Below are positions 8,131-17,368 of a stretch of DNA of 64,000 nucleotides, piece by piece (the stretch's first letter is position 1; every line of letters starts with the position of its first letter). Below the pieces are notes generated by a model, which ran no database searches, was not told where the DNA came from, and was given only the letters and a program-made list of their open reading frames with translations. A program made the position numbers and the translations under genes. This DNA comes from Paenibacillus radicis (ex Xue et al. 2023) (GTDB taxonomy: Bacteria; Bacillota; Bacilli; Paenibacillales; NBRC-103111). The DNA lies in NCBI RefSeq assembly GCF_024722015.1, contig NZ_JANQBD010000004.1, positions 186,001 through 250,000 on the forward strand, in the 5' to 3' direction.

Positions 8131-8880
8131 TTAGTTTTTACCGTCCAGTACGTTTCGAAGAGCTTTTTCGATCTGATCCATCGGATCGTTCGAGGAGGAG
8201 GGAGCTACATACAGACCGGTTCCGGCTGCTGTCTGAACGGTTATCGCTTTATCGTCTTCAACCAGCTTGGAGAGCAGTGTCTTTTCGCTTCCTTTAAGTT
8301 TCGTGGTCAATGCATGGTAAGCTATGACAACCATATCTCCTCTGTCAAAGCTGACTTCCTTAGCGTTCACCTTCTGAGCCTGCGACTCGGTAAGGAGACC
8401 GCTGATCACACCTAATGAGATAGTAGTGCTAGGTTCTGCTTCAACATAGCCGAGTGCCCGCAGAATCAGTGCAGTTAGTTCCGATCCAGTCATTGGCTGG
8501 TCAGGAGCATAATCATTTTCACTGATACCGTGTACAAAGCCCTTGTTAAAGGAATAGGAAACATATGCTGCTGACCAATGGCTCTGGACATCTTGGAAGC
8601 CGGACTTCTCAGCGGCTTGTTCGGCCGCCTTTTCGAGGCCAAATAGTCTCAAAAGCATGACCGCACCTTGGGCGCGAGTAAAGCTTTGCTCCAACTCGTA
8701 GCCATTATCGGTTCCTCGAAACAAATTAAGCTTGAGCAAGGTATCGGCCATTTGGATTTTTTCATCAGCGGAAGTCGACGTGTCCTTTGCGTTGCCTTCT
8801 ATCGTGAAGATGGACACTATGCCACAAAAGATCACCATGAGGACAAGCACATTGCATAGTAGCGCTATTGGTTTCTTCAT
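8131..8880 (-). CDS. Secreted SLH-domain protein
   Basis: This 249-residue protein has an N-terminal signal or anchor segment (basic MKKP, then a long hydrophobic stretch) and at least one clear S-layer homology domain: GFQDVQSHWSAAYVSYSFNKG followed by DYAPDQPMTGSELTALILRALGY, with further SLH-like sequence on either side. SLH domains bind pyruvylated cell-wall polysaccharide. I place the start at 8880 because GGGAGG lies 7 bases upstream; an earlier ATG at 8895 contains that ribosome site. It starts 16 bases after the stop of the secreted protein at 8897, so they form an operon. No catalytic domain is seen. Confidence 0.85.
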   Translation of the reverse strand: MKKPIALLCNVLVLMVIFCGIVSIFTIEGNAKDTSTSADEKIQMADTLLKLNLFRGTDNGYELEQSFTRAQGAVMLLRLFGLEKAAEQAAEKSGFQDVQSHWSAAYVSYSFNKGFVHGISENDYAPDQPMTGSELTALILRALGYVEAEPSTTISLGVISGLLTESQAQKVNAKEVSFDRGDMVVIAYHALTTKLKGSEKTLLSKLVEDDKAITVQTAAGTGLYVAPSSSNDPMDQIEKALRNVLDGKN

Positions 8881-8896
8881 AAGATGACCTCCCATG

Positions 8897-9574
8897 TTAT
8901 TTCACTGCGGTTTGGGTTCCAACATACCGAACCGCGGAGAGATCGACTTGCCATTTTTGCGAAAGAAGCTTTGTCCATAACAAATCAGTTGGCTTCTCAG
9001 ACATGCTGAACGTAATTAAGATCTCTTTCAAGTTCAAATATTCATCGAAGGAGCGGGTTAGATTGATAGTTTGGGCAGGACCGCTGTAGTCTTTAATTAC
9101 CTTGTTGCCCTCTAGCTTCTTGCCTATGTTGAAGTAAGTATTAATTGCTCTTAAGCGGGAATATTGGGAATCATAGAAATCCCGTTTACCTCCACCCGCG
9201 AGTGACCGAGCCGAACTAACGCCGCCATCGATTTTGATGAATTCCTCTGTAAAGGCTGTTGCTCCGCTGCCGAGCTCTACCACTCCATATAAAACGCGAA
9301 TTTCGTTTGCTGACACAGGCTGCGGCTTACCGTATACAGTGTCAGATACGCTGCTATAGACAATTTCGGTAACTGGTTTAGTTATCGTCAATACATTGCT
9401 ATTGTCTTCCACCGATCCGGAGGGACGCGCTGTAAATTCTAAAACGTACAGTACCTTCACCTGATCAAAAATATAAGTAATTGGAGTACTGGCTGGAGCG
9501 TCCTTTGCTCTTGCAGTATTTGATCCGAGGACGGTTAGTAGTAGTACAAACAGGAATATTAACCCTTTTTTCAC
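8897..9574 (-). CDS. Secreted protein of unknown function, co-operonic with the SLH protein
   Basis: A 225-residue protein with a classic Sec signal peptide (MKKGLIFLFVLLLTVLGSNTARAKD, cleavage likely after ARA). The mature part is beta-rich and polar, and I recognise no family. GTG at 9574 has AAGGAGGG 8 bases upstream. First gene of a two-gene unit with the SLH-domain protein; a joint surface role is inferred from this arrangement only. Confidence 0.75.
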   Translation of the reverse strand: MKKGLIFLFVLLLTVLGSNTARAKDAPASTPITYIFDQVKVLYVLEFTARPSGSVEDNSNVLTITKPVTEIVYSSVSDTVYGKPQPVSANEIRVLYGVVELGSGATAFTEEFIKIDGGVSSARSLAGGGKRDFYDSQYSRLRAINTYFNIGKKLEGNKVIKDYSGPAQTINLTRSFDEYLNLKEILITFSMSEKPTDLLWTKLLSQKWQVDLSAVRYVGTQTAVK

Positions 9575-9761
9575 TTATCATCCCTCCTTAACCAAGATTA
9601 GCTTTTTTTGAGAAGGTGGTCAACCACAAATCTCCTTTTGTCAGTGGCTTTATTGGCTTATTCCAATTATGCGGACAATATTTTATGGGCCGCTTGTTTT
9701 CTACTTGTACTGAAGGAGACGGTGGTTTGCATCTACTATGATTCCCCGGGAAATATTGCTG

Positions 9762-10622
9762 CTATTGTCTGCAATCATAAGGATTAGTAGTTTGATCCTG
9801 CCTATAGTCGGAAGGGGAGCGGCCGAACCATTTTCTGAATTGCTTGGAGAAATAAAGAGCGTCGCTAAACCCGACAGAAGAGGCAACTTGTTCAATGGTT
9901 AAAGTCTCCTGGAGCAGTAGCTTAGCACGTTCCATCCTTATTTTAAGTAAAAAATTCATGGGAGACATTCCAGTATGCTGCTTGAACATTTTGGAAAGAT
10001 GGGTTCTGTGGTATCCAAGACTTTGAGCCATCTGTTCAATGGAAATAGGCTGGTGGTACTGTAGGGTAAGCCAACGGATCGCTTGCTCAACCTGTTGCTG
10101 TATACCCTGTGAATCTTCGACAGGAACATTGGCACTACTCCGCTTCTGACCGTATTCGGCTAGAATAAGCCGCAAGTAACCTTGAGACTGCATATCGCAG
10201 TGAGACTGTCTTATGTGAAGCGTTTGTTCAAGCTGGAAGAACAATGCGTTCATTTTGCGATTAGGTTGAGTGGCATTTACAGGTTGATGCTGGGATAATC
10301 CTAATTTATGTAGATATTCATCAGCTCTTGTACCTTTGAATCCGACCCATCGGTAGCTCCAAGGATCTGTTTCATCGGAGATATAACTTACCAGCTCACC
10401 AGGAAATATAACAAAGCTGCCTCCCTTCTCCAAATGGTAGTCATGACCCATGCAACGGAAGGTTCCGCGACCGGAGACAACATAATGGATTAAATAGTAG
10501 TCCAGAACTTGAGGACCTACTTTATGAGAGGCCTTGGTTTGGGAGTTACCACTAAACAGTATGGATAATTCACCTTTGCTTGGATGCGGATTGAAGGCTA
10601 CGGAATGATGGGGCTCTATCAC
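9762..10622 (-). CDS. AraC-family transcriptional regulator with N-terminal cupin sensor
   Basis: 286 residues. The N-terminal half is a cupin-like ligand domain (YLIHYVVSGRGTF, LEKGGSFVIFPGE) typical of sugar-responsive AraC regulators; the last 100 residues hold the two HTH motifs (ISIEQMAQSLGYHRTHLSKMFKQHTG and TIEQVASSVGFSDALYFSKQFRKWFG). GTG at 10622 has GAGGTG 6 bases upstream and is preferred to a TTG at 10673. It is divergent from melA, 1.1 kb away, so galactoside-responsive control is a reasonable but unproved guess. Confidence 0.85.
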   Translation of the reverse strand: MIEPHHSVAFNPHPSKGELSILFSGNSQTKASHKVGPQVLDYYLIHYVVSGRGTFRCMGHDYHLEKGGSFVIFPGELVSYISDETDPWSYRWVGFKGTRADEYLHKLGLSQHQPVNATQPNRKMNALFFQLEQTLHIRQSHCDMQSQGYLRLILAEYGQKRSSANVPVEDSQGIQQQVEQAIRWLTLQYHQPISIEQMAQSLGYHRTHLSKMFKQHTGMSPMNFLLKIRMERAKLLLQETLTIEQVASSVGFSDALYFSKQFRKWFGRSPSDYRQDQTTNPYDCRQ

Positions 10623-10673
10623 CAGGAACACCTCGAGTCGATATTTATTTATTAAGTCTGATATTGCAAGCAA

Positions 10674-11789
10674 AGCTACAACTTAGACACAGATGTCTCT
10701 TCCTCGAAAGGCTTAGAATAGAAGCGTTTCATAGTTGAATAGAAGTTTATATACATGGCTTCGCTCTGATTTGACAAAAAAAGAAAATTTTATTTCACCA
10801 AAGCGCATGTTGAGCTTCCTACTCGTAAGAAAAGTGGCTGCAAAAGTACGAATACAACATCATCAGGACGTCGAGCTTGTAGCAAATGGTTTAACTGGAA
10901 TTTCTGGAGCTAAATCTCCCGTTACATCCTCGGTGAGGCAACTTAACTGGAAAAACCCCTTCTATTTTAAGGGATATTGGGATAATTTTAAATAAATGAA
11001 GGGATTAGCGGGATAATTTCCAGTTATTTGCGGTAAAAAGCTCTCTCGGCCTAAGATTAACTGGAGAATTTCCATCTATTTATGGGGGAGCACCTACCGG
11101 TTCACTTTCGTCAAGTTTTGATTATGGTGCAAGATGTATTCCTATAGTGGCAAGACTGCCTTCAATAGGAACACGAATTTTTCAGCGACTGGAATTTCAG
11201 ATTTCTACACCTGTTCCTTCCCACACAAACGTAAATTGCACACGAAGGACGCAGCAAAGCGATTTTCTTATAATACTAATGTAGGAAGTATAAGCTTGAA
11301 CCGGGGATTCACCTTTCTAATATTGCATGTATAGCCGCCTCTAGGACACGAATGTATTTCGTAGAGAGTTGGCTTTACGAGGTAAGCCCGTTTTATCCGC
11401 CCTTTCTAGGACACGAATGTATTTTCGTAGAGAGGGCTTAGAATAGAAGTTATTCTTAATGATAGCTACTTACCAGAGAACAACTACATATGTCTTAATC
11501 ATTTACATCGTTAATAAGGTTATAAGGAAGTGCATGATAATATAAGGACCATGTATACAAGATGATTAACTGTCCTTAACGTAGACGGGTGCACTCATTC
11601 GTGATTATACTTGGCTCTATCGTCTTGTGCAACCTCGAAGTTGCTCCGATCAGCAATGTTCCGGAAAAATGCAAACAAACTACAATCGTCCATATAAAAG
11701 TGGTTTGTCTCCATATGATTACTTAAACATGAAGAGTATAGTCTAAATAAGGTTAAAAATACATTTTAGATTATAGGGAGGCAAGGCGA
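10674..11789. other. 1.1-kb intergenic region with several short repeats, no convincing gene
   Basis: Four copies of a TTAACTGGA motif (10891, 10943, 11057, and inverted at 11018) and a pair of hairpin repeats (11340-11434) fill the middle. A segment at 11283-11326 resembles one at 22350-22396. Small ORFs on the plus strand cross these repeats, lack ribosome sites and are not convincing. The last 100 bases hold the melA leader with GGGAGG. Confidence 0.6.
11340..11434. repeat. Two direct copies of an imperfect hairpin element
   Basis: Copy 1 (11340-11368) and copy 2 (11405-11434) share TCTAGGACACGAATGTATTT then CGTAGAGAG. Copy 2 sits in a larger inverted repeat (GCCCTTTCTA/TAGAGAGGGC, one mismatch) with an inner CGAA/TTCG stem. 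Probably a local member of a genome-wide palindromic family. Confidence 0.6.
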
Positions 11790-13088
11790 ATGTCAAAAAT
11801 TACTTTTCTGGGTGCAGGCAGCACTGTATTTGCTAAAAATGTGTTAGGTGACTGCATGATGACGCCCGCACTTCAAGGTTTCGAATTGGCATTATTTGAT
11901 ATCAATCCAGAACGTCTTAAAGACTCCGAAAATATGCTTAACAACTTAAAGCATTCCACTGGCAGCACTTGTGTGGTGAAAGCGTATTCGGATCGTAAGG
12001 AAGCGCTTCGCGGAGCCAAATATGTGGTTAATGCGATTCAAGTGGGAGGTTACGATCCTTGTACCATTACGGATTTTGAAATTCCTAAGAAATATGGTTT
12101 GCGTCAAACGATAGCCGATACTTTGGGAATTGGCGGCATTTTCCGAAATCTTCGCACCATTCCGGTGATGCTGGATTTCGCCAAAGATATTCAAGAGGAA
12201 TGTCCTGATGCTTGGTTCCTGAACTATACAAATCCAATGGCTGTATTGACCAATGCGATGACGACTTACGGTGGCGTGAAAACGGTTGGCTTGTGCCACA
12301 GTGTTCAATCCTGCATGCCGCATTTATTCAAATCTCTTGAAATGGAGACCGCAGGCATACAAACCAAAATAGCGGGTATTAATCATATGGCTTGGCTGCT
12401 TGAAGTAACCAAGGATGGCGTTGACTTGTATCCTGAAATCAAACGTCGTGCTCGTGAGAAGCAAAAAGAACAGCATAAGGATATGGTGCGCTACGAAATG
12501 ATGTTCCGTTTTGGCTACTACGTGACGGAATCCTCTGAGCATAATGCTGAGTATCATCCGTATTTTATTAAAAGAAATTATCCAGAGCTGATCGAGCGTT
12601 TCAACATTCCTTTGGACGAATATCCGCGTCGTTGTGTACGCCAGATTGAGAAATGGGCATCCATGCGTGAAGAATTAGTAAACAATAAAAATTTGGAACA
12701 TAAACGTTCTAATGAATATGCGTCCTTTATGTTTGAAGCCATGGAAACGAACAACCCGTTCAAAATTGGCGGCAATGTGATGAATACTGGTTTGATTACT
12801 AACCTTCCGAAGGAAGCTTGCGTGGAAGTGCCTTGCCTGGTAGATTCCAGCGGTATTACACCGACCTTTGTCGGCGATCTGCCTCCGCAGCTTGCAGCTT
12901 TGAACCGAACTAACATCAATACTCAACTGCTGACGCTTGAAGCTGCTATAACCGGTAAGAAAGAGCATATTTATCATGCAGCTCTGCTTGATCCTCACAC
13001 CGCCGCTGAGCTTTCTATCGATGATATCGTAGCTATGTGCGATGAATTAATTGAAGCGCACGGTGATTGGCTGCCTAAGTTCGTCTAA
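11790..13088 (+). CDS. melA: Family 4 alpha-galactosidase
   Basis: This 432-residue protein starts with the GH4 NAD site (ITFLGAGSTVFAKN) and carries the LNYTNPMAVLTNA and CHSVQ motifs characteristic of MelA-type alpha-galactosidases. GH4 enzymes need NAD+ and Mn2+ and work by a redox elimination mechanism in the cytosol. Length equals the usual MelA length. GGGAGG precedes the ATG by 8 bases. It is monocistronic with a terminator; no dedicated transporter is next to it. The AraC gene at 9762 may be its regulator. Confidence 0.92.
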   Translation: MSKITFLGAGSTVFAKNVLGDCMMTPALQGFELALFDINPERLKDSENMLNNLKHSTGSTCVVKAYSDRKEALRGAKYVVNAIQVGGYDPCTITDFEIPKKYGLRQTIADTLGIGGIFRNLRTIPVMLDFAKDIQEECPDAWFLNYTNPMAVLTNAMTTYGGVKTVGLCHSVQSCMPHLFKSLEMETAGIQTKIAGINHMAWLLEVTKDGVDLYPEIKRRAREKQKEQHKDMVRYEMMFRFGYYVTESSEHNAEYHPYFIKRNYPELIERFNIPLDEYPRRCVRQIEKWASMREELVNNKNLEHKRSNEYASFMFEAMETNNPFKIGGNVMNTGLITNLPKEACVEVPCLVDSSGITPTFVGDLPPQLAALNRTNINTQLLTLEAAITGKKEHIYHAALLDPHTAAELSIDDIVAMCDELIEAHGDWLPKFV

Positions 13089-13113
13089 ATTTTACGATAA
13101 TAGCAAGCTCAAG

Positions 13114-13153
13114 AAGCTCCTGCTGGCGATCACTGCCGACAGGAGCTTTTTTG
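13114..13153 (+). terminator. Rho-independent terminator of melA
   Basis: AAGCTCCTG pairs with CAGGAGCTT, followed by a T run. Confidence 0.85.
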
Positions 13154-13160
13154 CCTTCTA

Positions 13161-13280
13161 TAGGAGGGTTGCAATTGGTGATGTATTGTTACTCATCTAA
13201 TAGGAGGATTACAATTAGTTGTATTTTATTACTCATCCGACAGGAGGATAGCAATTGGTGGTGCATTGCCAGTCAGTCAT
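13161..13280. repeat. Three tandem imperfect 40-bp repeats
   Basis: Units begin at 13161, 13201 and 13241, an exact 40-bp period. Each opens with AGGAGG, then a variant of TTGCAATTGGTG, a T/G-rich middle, and ACTCATC or AGTCAGTC. They lie after the melA terminator and before the promoter of the deacetylase gene. They encode no ORF. Confidence 0.7.
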
Positions 13281-13317
13281 TTATGAGTGAATTATCATTT
13301 TAGGAGAGCGATTATCA

Positions 13318-13346
13318 TTGCCAGAACCTGCGCCTTTTGGTAAAAT
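13318..13346 (+). promoter_or_regulatory. Predicted sigma-A promoter of the deacetylase gene
   Basis: TTGCCA (13318-13323) and TAAAAT (13341-13346) with a 17-base spacer, about 115 bases before the start codon. Confidence 0.5.
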
Positions 13347-13463
13347 ATATACGAACATCAATTCGTATTCGATAGACTGCCACGAAGTACCTTTACAATC
13401 GATGAATGGCTGGATTTAGCCACAGAATTGCCTAACGAATAACGAAACGGAGCTGTCAACGAG

Positions 13464-14507
13464 ATGAAACCAACGACTCTAGCCAGACATATCGGTATGA
13501 TCGCTTTTGTTGTCTGTTTGTCCGCTTTAGCGGCTTGCTCGGAAGCTGCACCAACTAGTGGGAGCGCTAAGGAGATCCAGTCACCATTGCCTGTTGAAAC
13601 CAAGGCACCGGTACAGGATGCTTCCAAAGCAATGAAGCCTGAAGAAAGCAGTCCCGCCAAAGAACCTTCTCCAACTGCTAATTCAACAGAGCCCGCACCA
13701 GTCCCATTGAAGGAAGAAGCGACACAGCAAAGCTCTAAGCAAGCAACTGCAACTAGCTCCACCTACAAAGGAGCTTCCGCAACGACAGGTAAATCCGCGG
13801 GACAAGCTGCCATTGCCAATGACCGTAAGGCCGTATCCTGGTATTACATGAAGCAGCCCAAGGGAAAGGTTCCTAATTTCCCGAATGAGACTAAGCAGTA
13901 TACAGATAATATGAAGGCATTATGGGTGGGTACGGGTAAGAAGGTCTATTTGACTATAGATACCGGAGGTCCGCTTGGCGATATGGATTTGCTGGTTAAG
14001 TCTTTAAAGGATAATGACGCGAAAGCTAACTTTTTTATTGCAGGCTATAACGTGAAGAAGGCGCCTGATTTTGTCAGGACGCTGGTTAAGGATGGTCATT
14101 TGGTAGCCAACCATACAATGACACACACGGATATGAATCTACAAACCGACGAGCAAGTGAAGAAGGAAATTGAAGATTATGAGAAACTATATAAAGAAGT
14201 AACCGGTAAAGACATCCAGCCTTATTTCCGATTTCCTTATGGACGCTACAACATGCATTTACTTAGTCTAGTATCGGATATGGGTTATAAATCGGTGTTT
14301 TGGTCAACGGCGATGAAAGATTGGGAGCCGCGGAAGAACGGAGCAGAGGATCCTTATAACGATATAATGAATAATCTGCATGATGGCAACATCATTCTGA
14401 TGCATCAAGGATCTCCCGAAAATATTGAAGCTCTTGACCGTATTATCAAGGGAGTGCGTCAAGCAGGCTATGAATTTGCTTTATTAACAGACATCCAGAC
14501 TCCATAG
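13464..14507 (+). CDS. PdaA-like polysaccharide deacetylase lipoprotein
   Basis: The 347-residue precursor has a lipoprotein signal with lipobox ALAAC (Cys25), a Ser/Pro/Lys-rich linker to about 120, then a NodB-type deacetylase domain. The metal-site HxxxH is present (NHTMTH), as are RFPYGRYN and the C-terminal ILMHQ. The first motif reads TIDTGGP instead of TFDDGP: the catalytic Asp is kept, but the second Asp is Thr (Asn in B. subtilis PdaA). Overall order and spacing resemble PdaA, which removes acetyl from muramic acid during spore cortex synthesis. Chitin-type substrates are less likely. It lies in a cell-wall gene cluster. Confidence 0.85.
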   Translation: MKPTTLARHIGMIAFVVCLSALAACSEAAPTSGSAKEIQSPLPVETKAPVQDASKAMKPEESSPAKEPSPTANSTEPAPVPLKEEATQQSSKQATATSSTYKGASATTGKSAGQAAIANDRKAVSWYYMKQPKGKVPNFPNETKQYTDNMKALWVGTGKKVYLTIDTGGPLGDMDLLVKSLKDNDAKANFFIAGYNVKKAPDFVRTLVKDGHLVANHTMTHTDMNLQTDEQVKKEIEDYEKLYKEVTGKDIQPYFRFPYGRYNMHLLSLVSDMGYKSVFWSTAMKDWEPRKNGAEDPYNDIMNNLHDGNIILMHQGSPENIEALDRIIKGVRQAGYEFALLTDIQTP

Positions 14508-14740
14508 AATTAAGAGTTGCTGCAAGATTAAATCAGTAATTACCGTCAATATAAGACAGCATGGCATGACAACCTTTTACTCCATCTGGTATGATAAAAT
14601 GATGCTTCTGACATGAACTAATGACAGGTACCTTTCTTTATCTACCATCATACTTTAATAATAGAGGCAGCAATAAAGTAATATGAACATTTGGAGTAGA
14701 AGCGTTTCATCAATTCACAGACAGAAGGAAGCGAATACTT

Positions 14741-15550
14741 GTGCAGCAAGCGATAGCCATACTGGATTCCGGAGTAGGTGGGCTCACTGTAGCCAAAGAA
14801 GTCATGAGGCAGCTTCCGCAGGAGAAGATTATTTATTTCGGTGATACGGCGCGTACTCCGTATGGTCCAAGATCTCCCCTAGAAGTGATACAATTTACAC
14901 ATCAAATTGTAGATTATTTGCTGCAGTTTCAACCCAAAATGATCGTTATCGCCTGTAATACAGCAACAGCGGTCGCTCTTGATGAAATACGAGCAAGACT
15001 GTCGATTCCTGTTGTCGGAGTTATTCATCCGGGTGCGAGAGCAGCAATAAAAACAACTCGAAACGGTATGATCGGAGTTATTGGTACGGAAGGTACGATC
15101 AGAAGCAGTGCTTACGAGCAGGCACTGCGTCAGATTTCTCCTCAAATACAGGTCGTAAGCCAGTCGTGCCCGCAACTTGTACCTTTGGTGGAGAAAGGGC
15201 TGTTTCGTACGGATGAAACCCAATTGGTAGTAGAGCAGACGCTTAGGAATTTAACCGATGTACCGATGGATTGTTTGATTCTCGGCTGTACCCATTACCC
15301 TTTTTTGACGGAAGCCATTTCAAATGTTATGGGACCTAATGTGACACTCATCAGCTCAGCAGATGAAACAGCACGGGAAATCAGTACAATCTTATATCAT
15401 AAAGGGATGCTGGCTACTTCAAATTCGATTCCGGTTCATCAATTTTTTTGCAGCGGAGATCCATTTATGTTTAAGAAAATAGCGCAATCCTGGTTAAATG
15501 AAGAAACAAGAGTAACTCCGGTAGTTTGGCAAGTGCCTCACATTATATGA
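14741..15550 (+). CDS. murI: Glutamate racemase
   Basis: 269 residues, normal length. Both catalytic cysteines are in their motifs: ACNTATAVA (Cys72) and LGCTHYPF (about 183); the N-terminal DSGVGGLTV is diagnostic. The enzyme makes D-glutamate for peptidoglycan. The start is GTG at 14741, with GAAGGAAG upstream. Single gene with its own terminator, between the deacetylase and the LysM-M14 peptidase. Confidence 0.95.
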   Translation: MQQAIAILDSGVGGLTVAKEVMRQLPQEKIIYFGDTARTPYGPRSPLEVIQFTHQIVDYLLQFQPKMIVIACNTATAVALDEIRARLSIPVVGVIHPGARAAIKTTRNGMIGVIGTEGTIRSSAYEQALRQISPQIQVVSQSCPQLVPLVEKGLFRTDETQLVVEQTLRNLTDVPMDCLILGCTHYPFLTEAISNVMGPNVTLISSADETAREISTILYHKGMLATSNSIPVHQFFCSGDPFMFKKIAQSWLNEETRVTPVVWQVPHII

Positions 15551-15587
15551 GAAGCTAAGCCAGGGGAACAAGATAATGATCATCTCA

Positions 15588-15626
15588 CGGACGATTTTGA
15601 AGGATATCCTTCAGATCGTCTGTTTT
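15588..15626 (+). terminator. Rho-independent terminator of murI
   Basis: CGGACGAT pairs with ATCGTCTG around an inner perfect TGAAGGATATCCTTCA palindrome, followed by TTTT. Confidence 0.8.
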
Positions 15627-15722
15627 GCTTAAGATGAACGTCATTAGACAGGAATATGTCTGCATACATATAAGCTACCAGTAAGCTGCAGAGTTATTGC
15701 AGTCAAGGAAGGGAGCTTATAG

Positions 15723-16928
15723 ATGATTTGTCACTATGTAGTGCAAAGTGGAGATACGGTTTTTCGTATTGCCCGTCATCAAGGTACTAATGTAATAGCT
15801 TTATACAGCCTGAACCCGCAGCTAATGGAGCAAGGCTACGTCTATCCTGGACAGGTGCTGCAAATTCCGCCACCAGCTGTATCTTTATATGTGATTCAAG
15901 CCGGGGATACCACTTTGTTTGAACTTGCTTGTCGTCTAGCGATTTCGCTAGAGAGTTTGGTAGCAGCCAACCCCCAGGTTGATCCAGACAAATTGCCAAT
16001 TGGTCAAACCATTGTTCTACCACATAATAAAAAAACATCTATTATTCAAACGAATAGTGAGTATGGTTACAAGGAACTAATTGAAGATTTAGAGCTATTA
16101 AGCAAGAGGTATCCGTTTTTGCAGATGGGCTCCATAGGAAGCTCTGTGCTGGGTAGAAGCATTCCTGTAATTCGTTTGGGCAATGGCCCCAAACAACTTC
16201 ATTATAACGGAGCCTTTCATGCAAATGAATGGATAACGACTTTGCTTCTCATGAAGTTCATAGAAGAGTATGCGGAAGTATATCGATCGGGTAATTTATT
16301 TCGGGGTAGGGATATACAAAAGATTTTTGAACAATCCTCCTTATGGATTGTACCGATGGTTAACCCTGATGGTGTTGAGCTCGTACATGTGGGTGCAATG
16401 CCGGACAACCCATACTATGAATTTCTGTTGAAATGGAACTTTGGCTGTCTTGACTTCTCCGGCTGGAAGTCCAATATCCGCGGCGTCGATTTGAATGATC
16501 AGTTTCCTGCCGGCTGGGAGCGTGAGCGGGACCGTAGAGAAGTAACAGGCCCGGGACCAAGGGATTACACAAGTACGGCTCCCCTCAGTGAGCCCGAGGC
16601 CAAAGCAATGGCTGACTTTACTAATGAGCACGATTTCAGGCTGGTGATTGCTTTTCATACGCAAGGGCAAGAGATTTATTGGAATTATGGCGACATGGAG
16701 CCTCCTGAAGCAGAGCAATTAGCCAAACGATTAGCCAAAGTGAGTCGATATCGTGCTGTGAAGCTGCAAGGAAGCGACGCGGGTTATAAAGATTGGTTTA
16801 TTCAACAGTTTCGCCGGCCTGGTTTCACGGTTGAAACAGGGTTTGGGGTAAATCCTCTGCCATTATCACAGTTTCGCAGTATGTATGATGAGGTGATTGG
16901 AATCATGCTGGAAGGACTGGTCATATAA
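15723..16928 (+). CDS. LysM-LysM-M14 peptidase (gamma-D-glutamyl-DAP peptidase type)
   Basis: 401 residues: two N-terminal LysM repeats (about 4-48 and 54-100) and an M14 zinc carboxypeptidase domain. Zinc ligands are HANE (HxxE) and the later His in AFHTQGQE; the catalytic Glu is in TVETGFG. No signal peptide precedes the first LysM, as in the Bacillus sphaericus endopeptidase I type, which cleaves gamma-D-Glu-DAP bonds in spore or cell-wall peptides. Neighbours (murI, PdaA-like) fit peptidoglycan remodelling. Exact bond specificity is inferred. Confidence 0.9.
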   Translation: MICHYVVQSGDTVFRIARHQGTNVIALYSLNPQLMEQGYVYPGQVLQIPPPAVSLYVIQAGDTTLFELACRLAISLESLVAANPQVDPDKLPIGQTIVLPHNKKTSIIQTNSEYGYKELIEDLELLSKRYPFLQMGSIGSSVLGRSIPVIRLGNGPKQLHYNGAFHANEWITTLLLMKFIEEYAEVYRSGNLFRGRDIQKIFEQSSLWIVPMVNPDGVELVHVGAMPDNPYYEFLLKWNFGCLDFSGWKSNIRGVDLNDQFPAGWERERDRREVTGPGPRDYTSTAPLSEPEAKAMADFTNEHDFRLVIAFHTQGQEIYWNYGDMEPPEAEQLAKRLAKVSRYRAVKLQGSDAGYKDWFIQQFRRPGFTVETGFGVNPLPLSQFRSMYDEVIGIMLEGLVI

Positions 16929-17044
16929 AGGTATAATAGAAATAGAGACAACAGCTTATGCTGATGAAATTATTCTCACAACTATGAAACTCTAATCGGC
17001 AATACGGTTACACTTATATCATTGCACTCTAGGGGGTATTTTCC

Positions 17045-17281
17045 ATGTGGAAACGATTGATCTCGTTCCGTAACTGGGGCCATGTGTTCCGCCGTATCGG
17101 ACCTCTGTTATTTTCACCTAAAATACCCATTTGGGAAAAGCTATTATTTGCAGTGCCTGCCATTGTTTATTGTGTAATACCTGATGTTATGCCATTTATT
17201 CCAATAGATGATATTGCGGTAACTTTATTTCTGATGAATTTTTTTACATCGCGGGTGGAACGGAAGTATTTGCAGCCGTAA
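17045..17281 (+). CDS. DUF1232-like small membrane protein (YkvA type)
   Basis: 78 residues with a central hydrophobic region and the family-like sequence VYCVIPDVMPFIPIDDIAVTLFL (compare the P-D-x-P and D-D pattern of DUF1232). It has AGGGGG upstream. Function of the family is unknown. A bidirectional terminator separates it from the convergent transporter. Confidence 0.75.
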   Translation: MWKRLISFRNWGHVFRRIGPLLFSPKIPIWEKLLFAVPAIVYCVIPDVMPFIPIDDIAVTLFLMNFFTSRVERKYLQP

Positions 17282-17306
17282 TCTGTTATGCCATAATCAA
17301 ATAGCA

Positions 17307-17341
17307 AAATACCCCATTCTATGGAGAACGGGGTATTTGCC
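17307..17341. terminator. Bidirectional terminator between convergent genes
   Basis: AAATACCCC pairs with GGGGTATTT; A- and T-rich flanks serve both strands. Confidence 0.7.
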
Positions 17342-17368
17342 GTTTGATTAGACAAGCCGAATGTCTGA

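Noticed and set aside
10735..10995. 86-residue plus-strand ORF
   Set aside because: It runs through TTAACTGGA repeats, has no ribosome site and no protein-like composition.
10718..14712. Repeated TAGAAGCGTTTCAT at 10.72 and 14.70 kb
   Set aside because: Only two short copies in unrelated contexts; poor cre match; cannot be told from chance.
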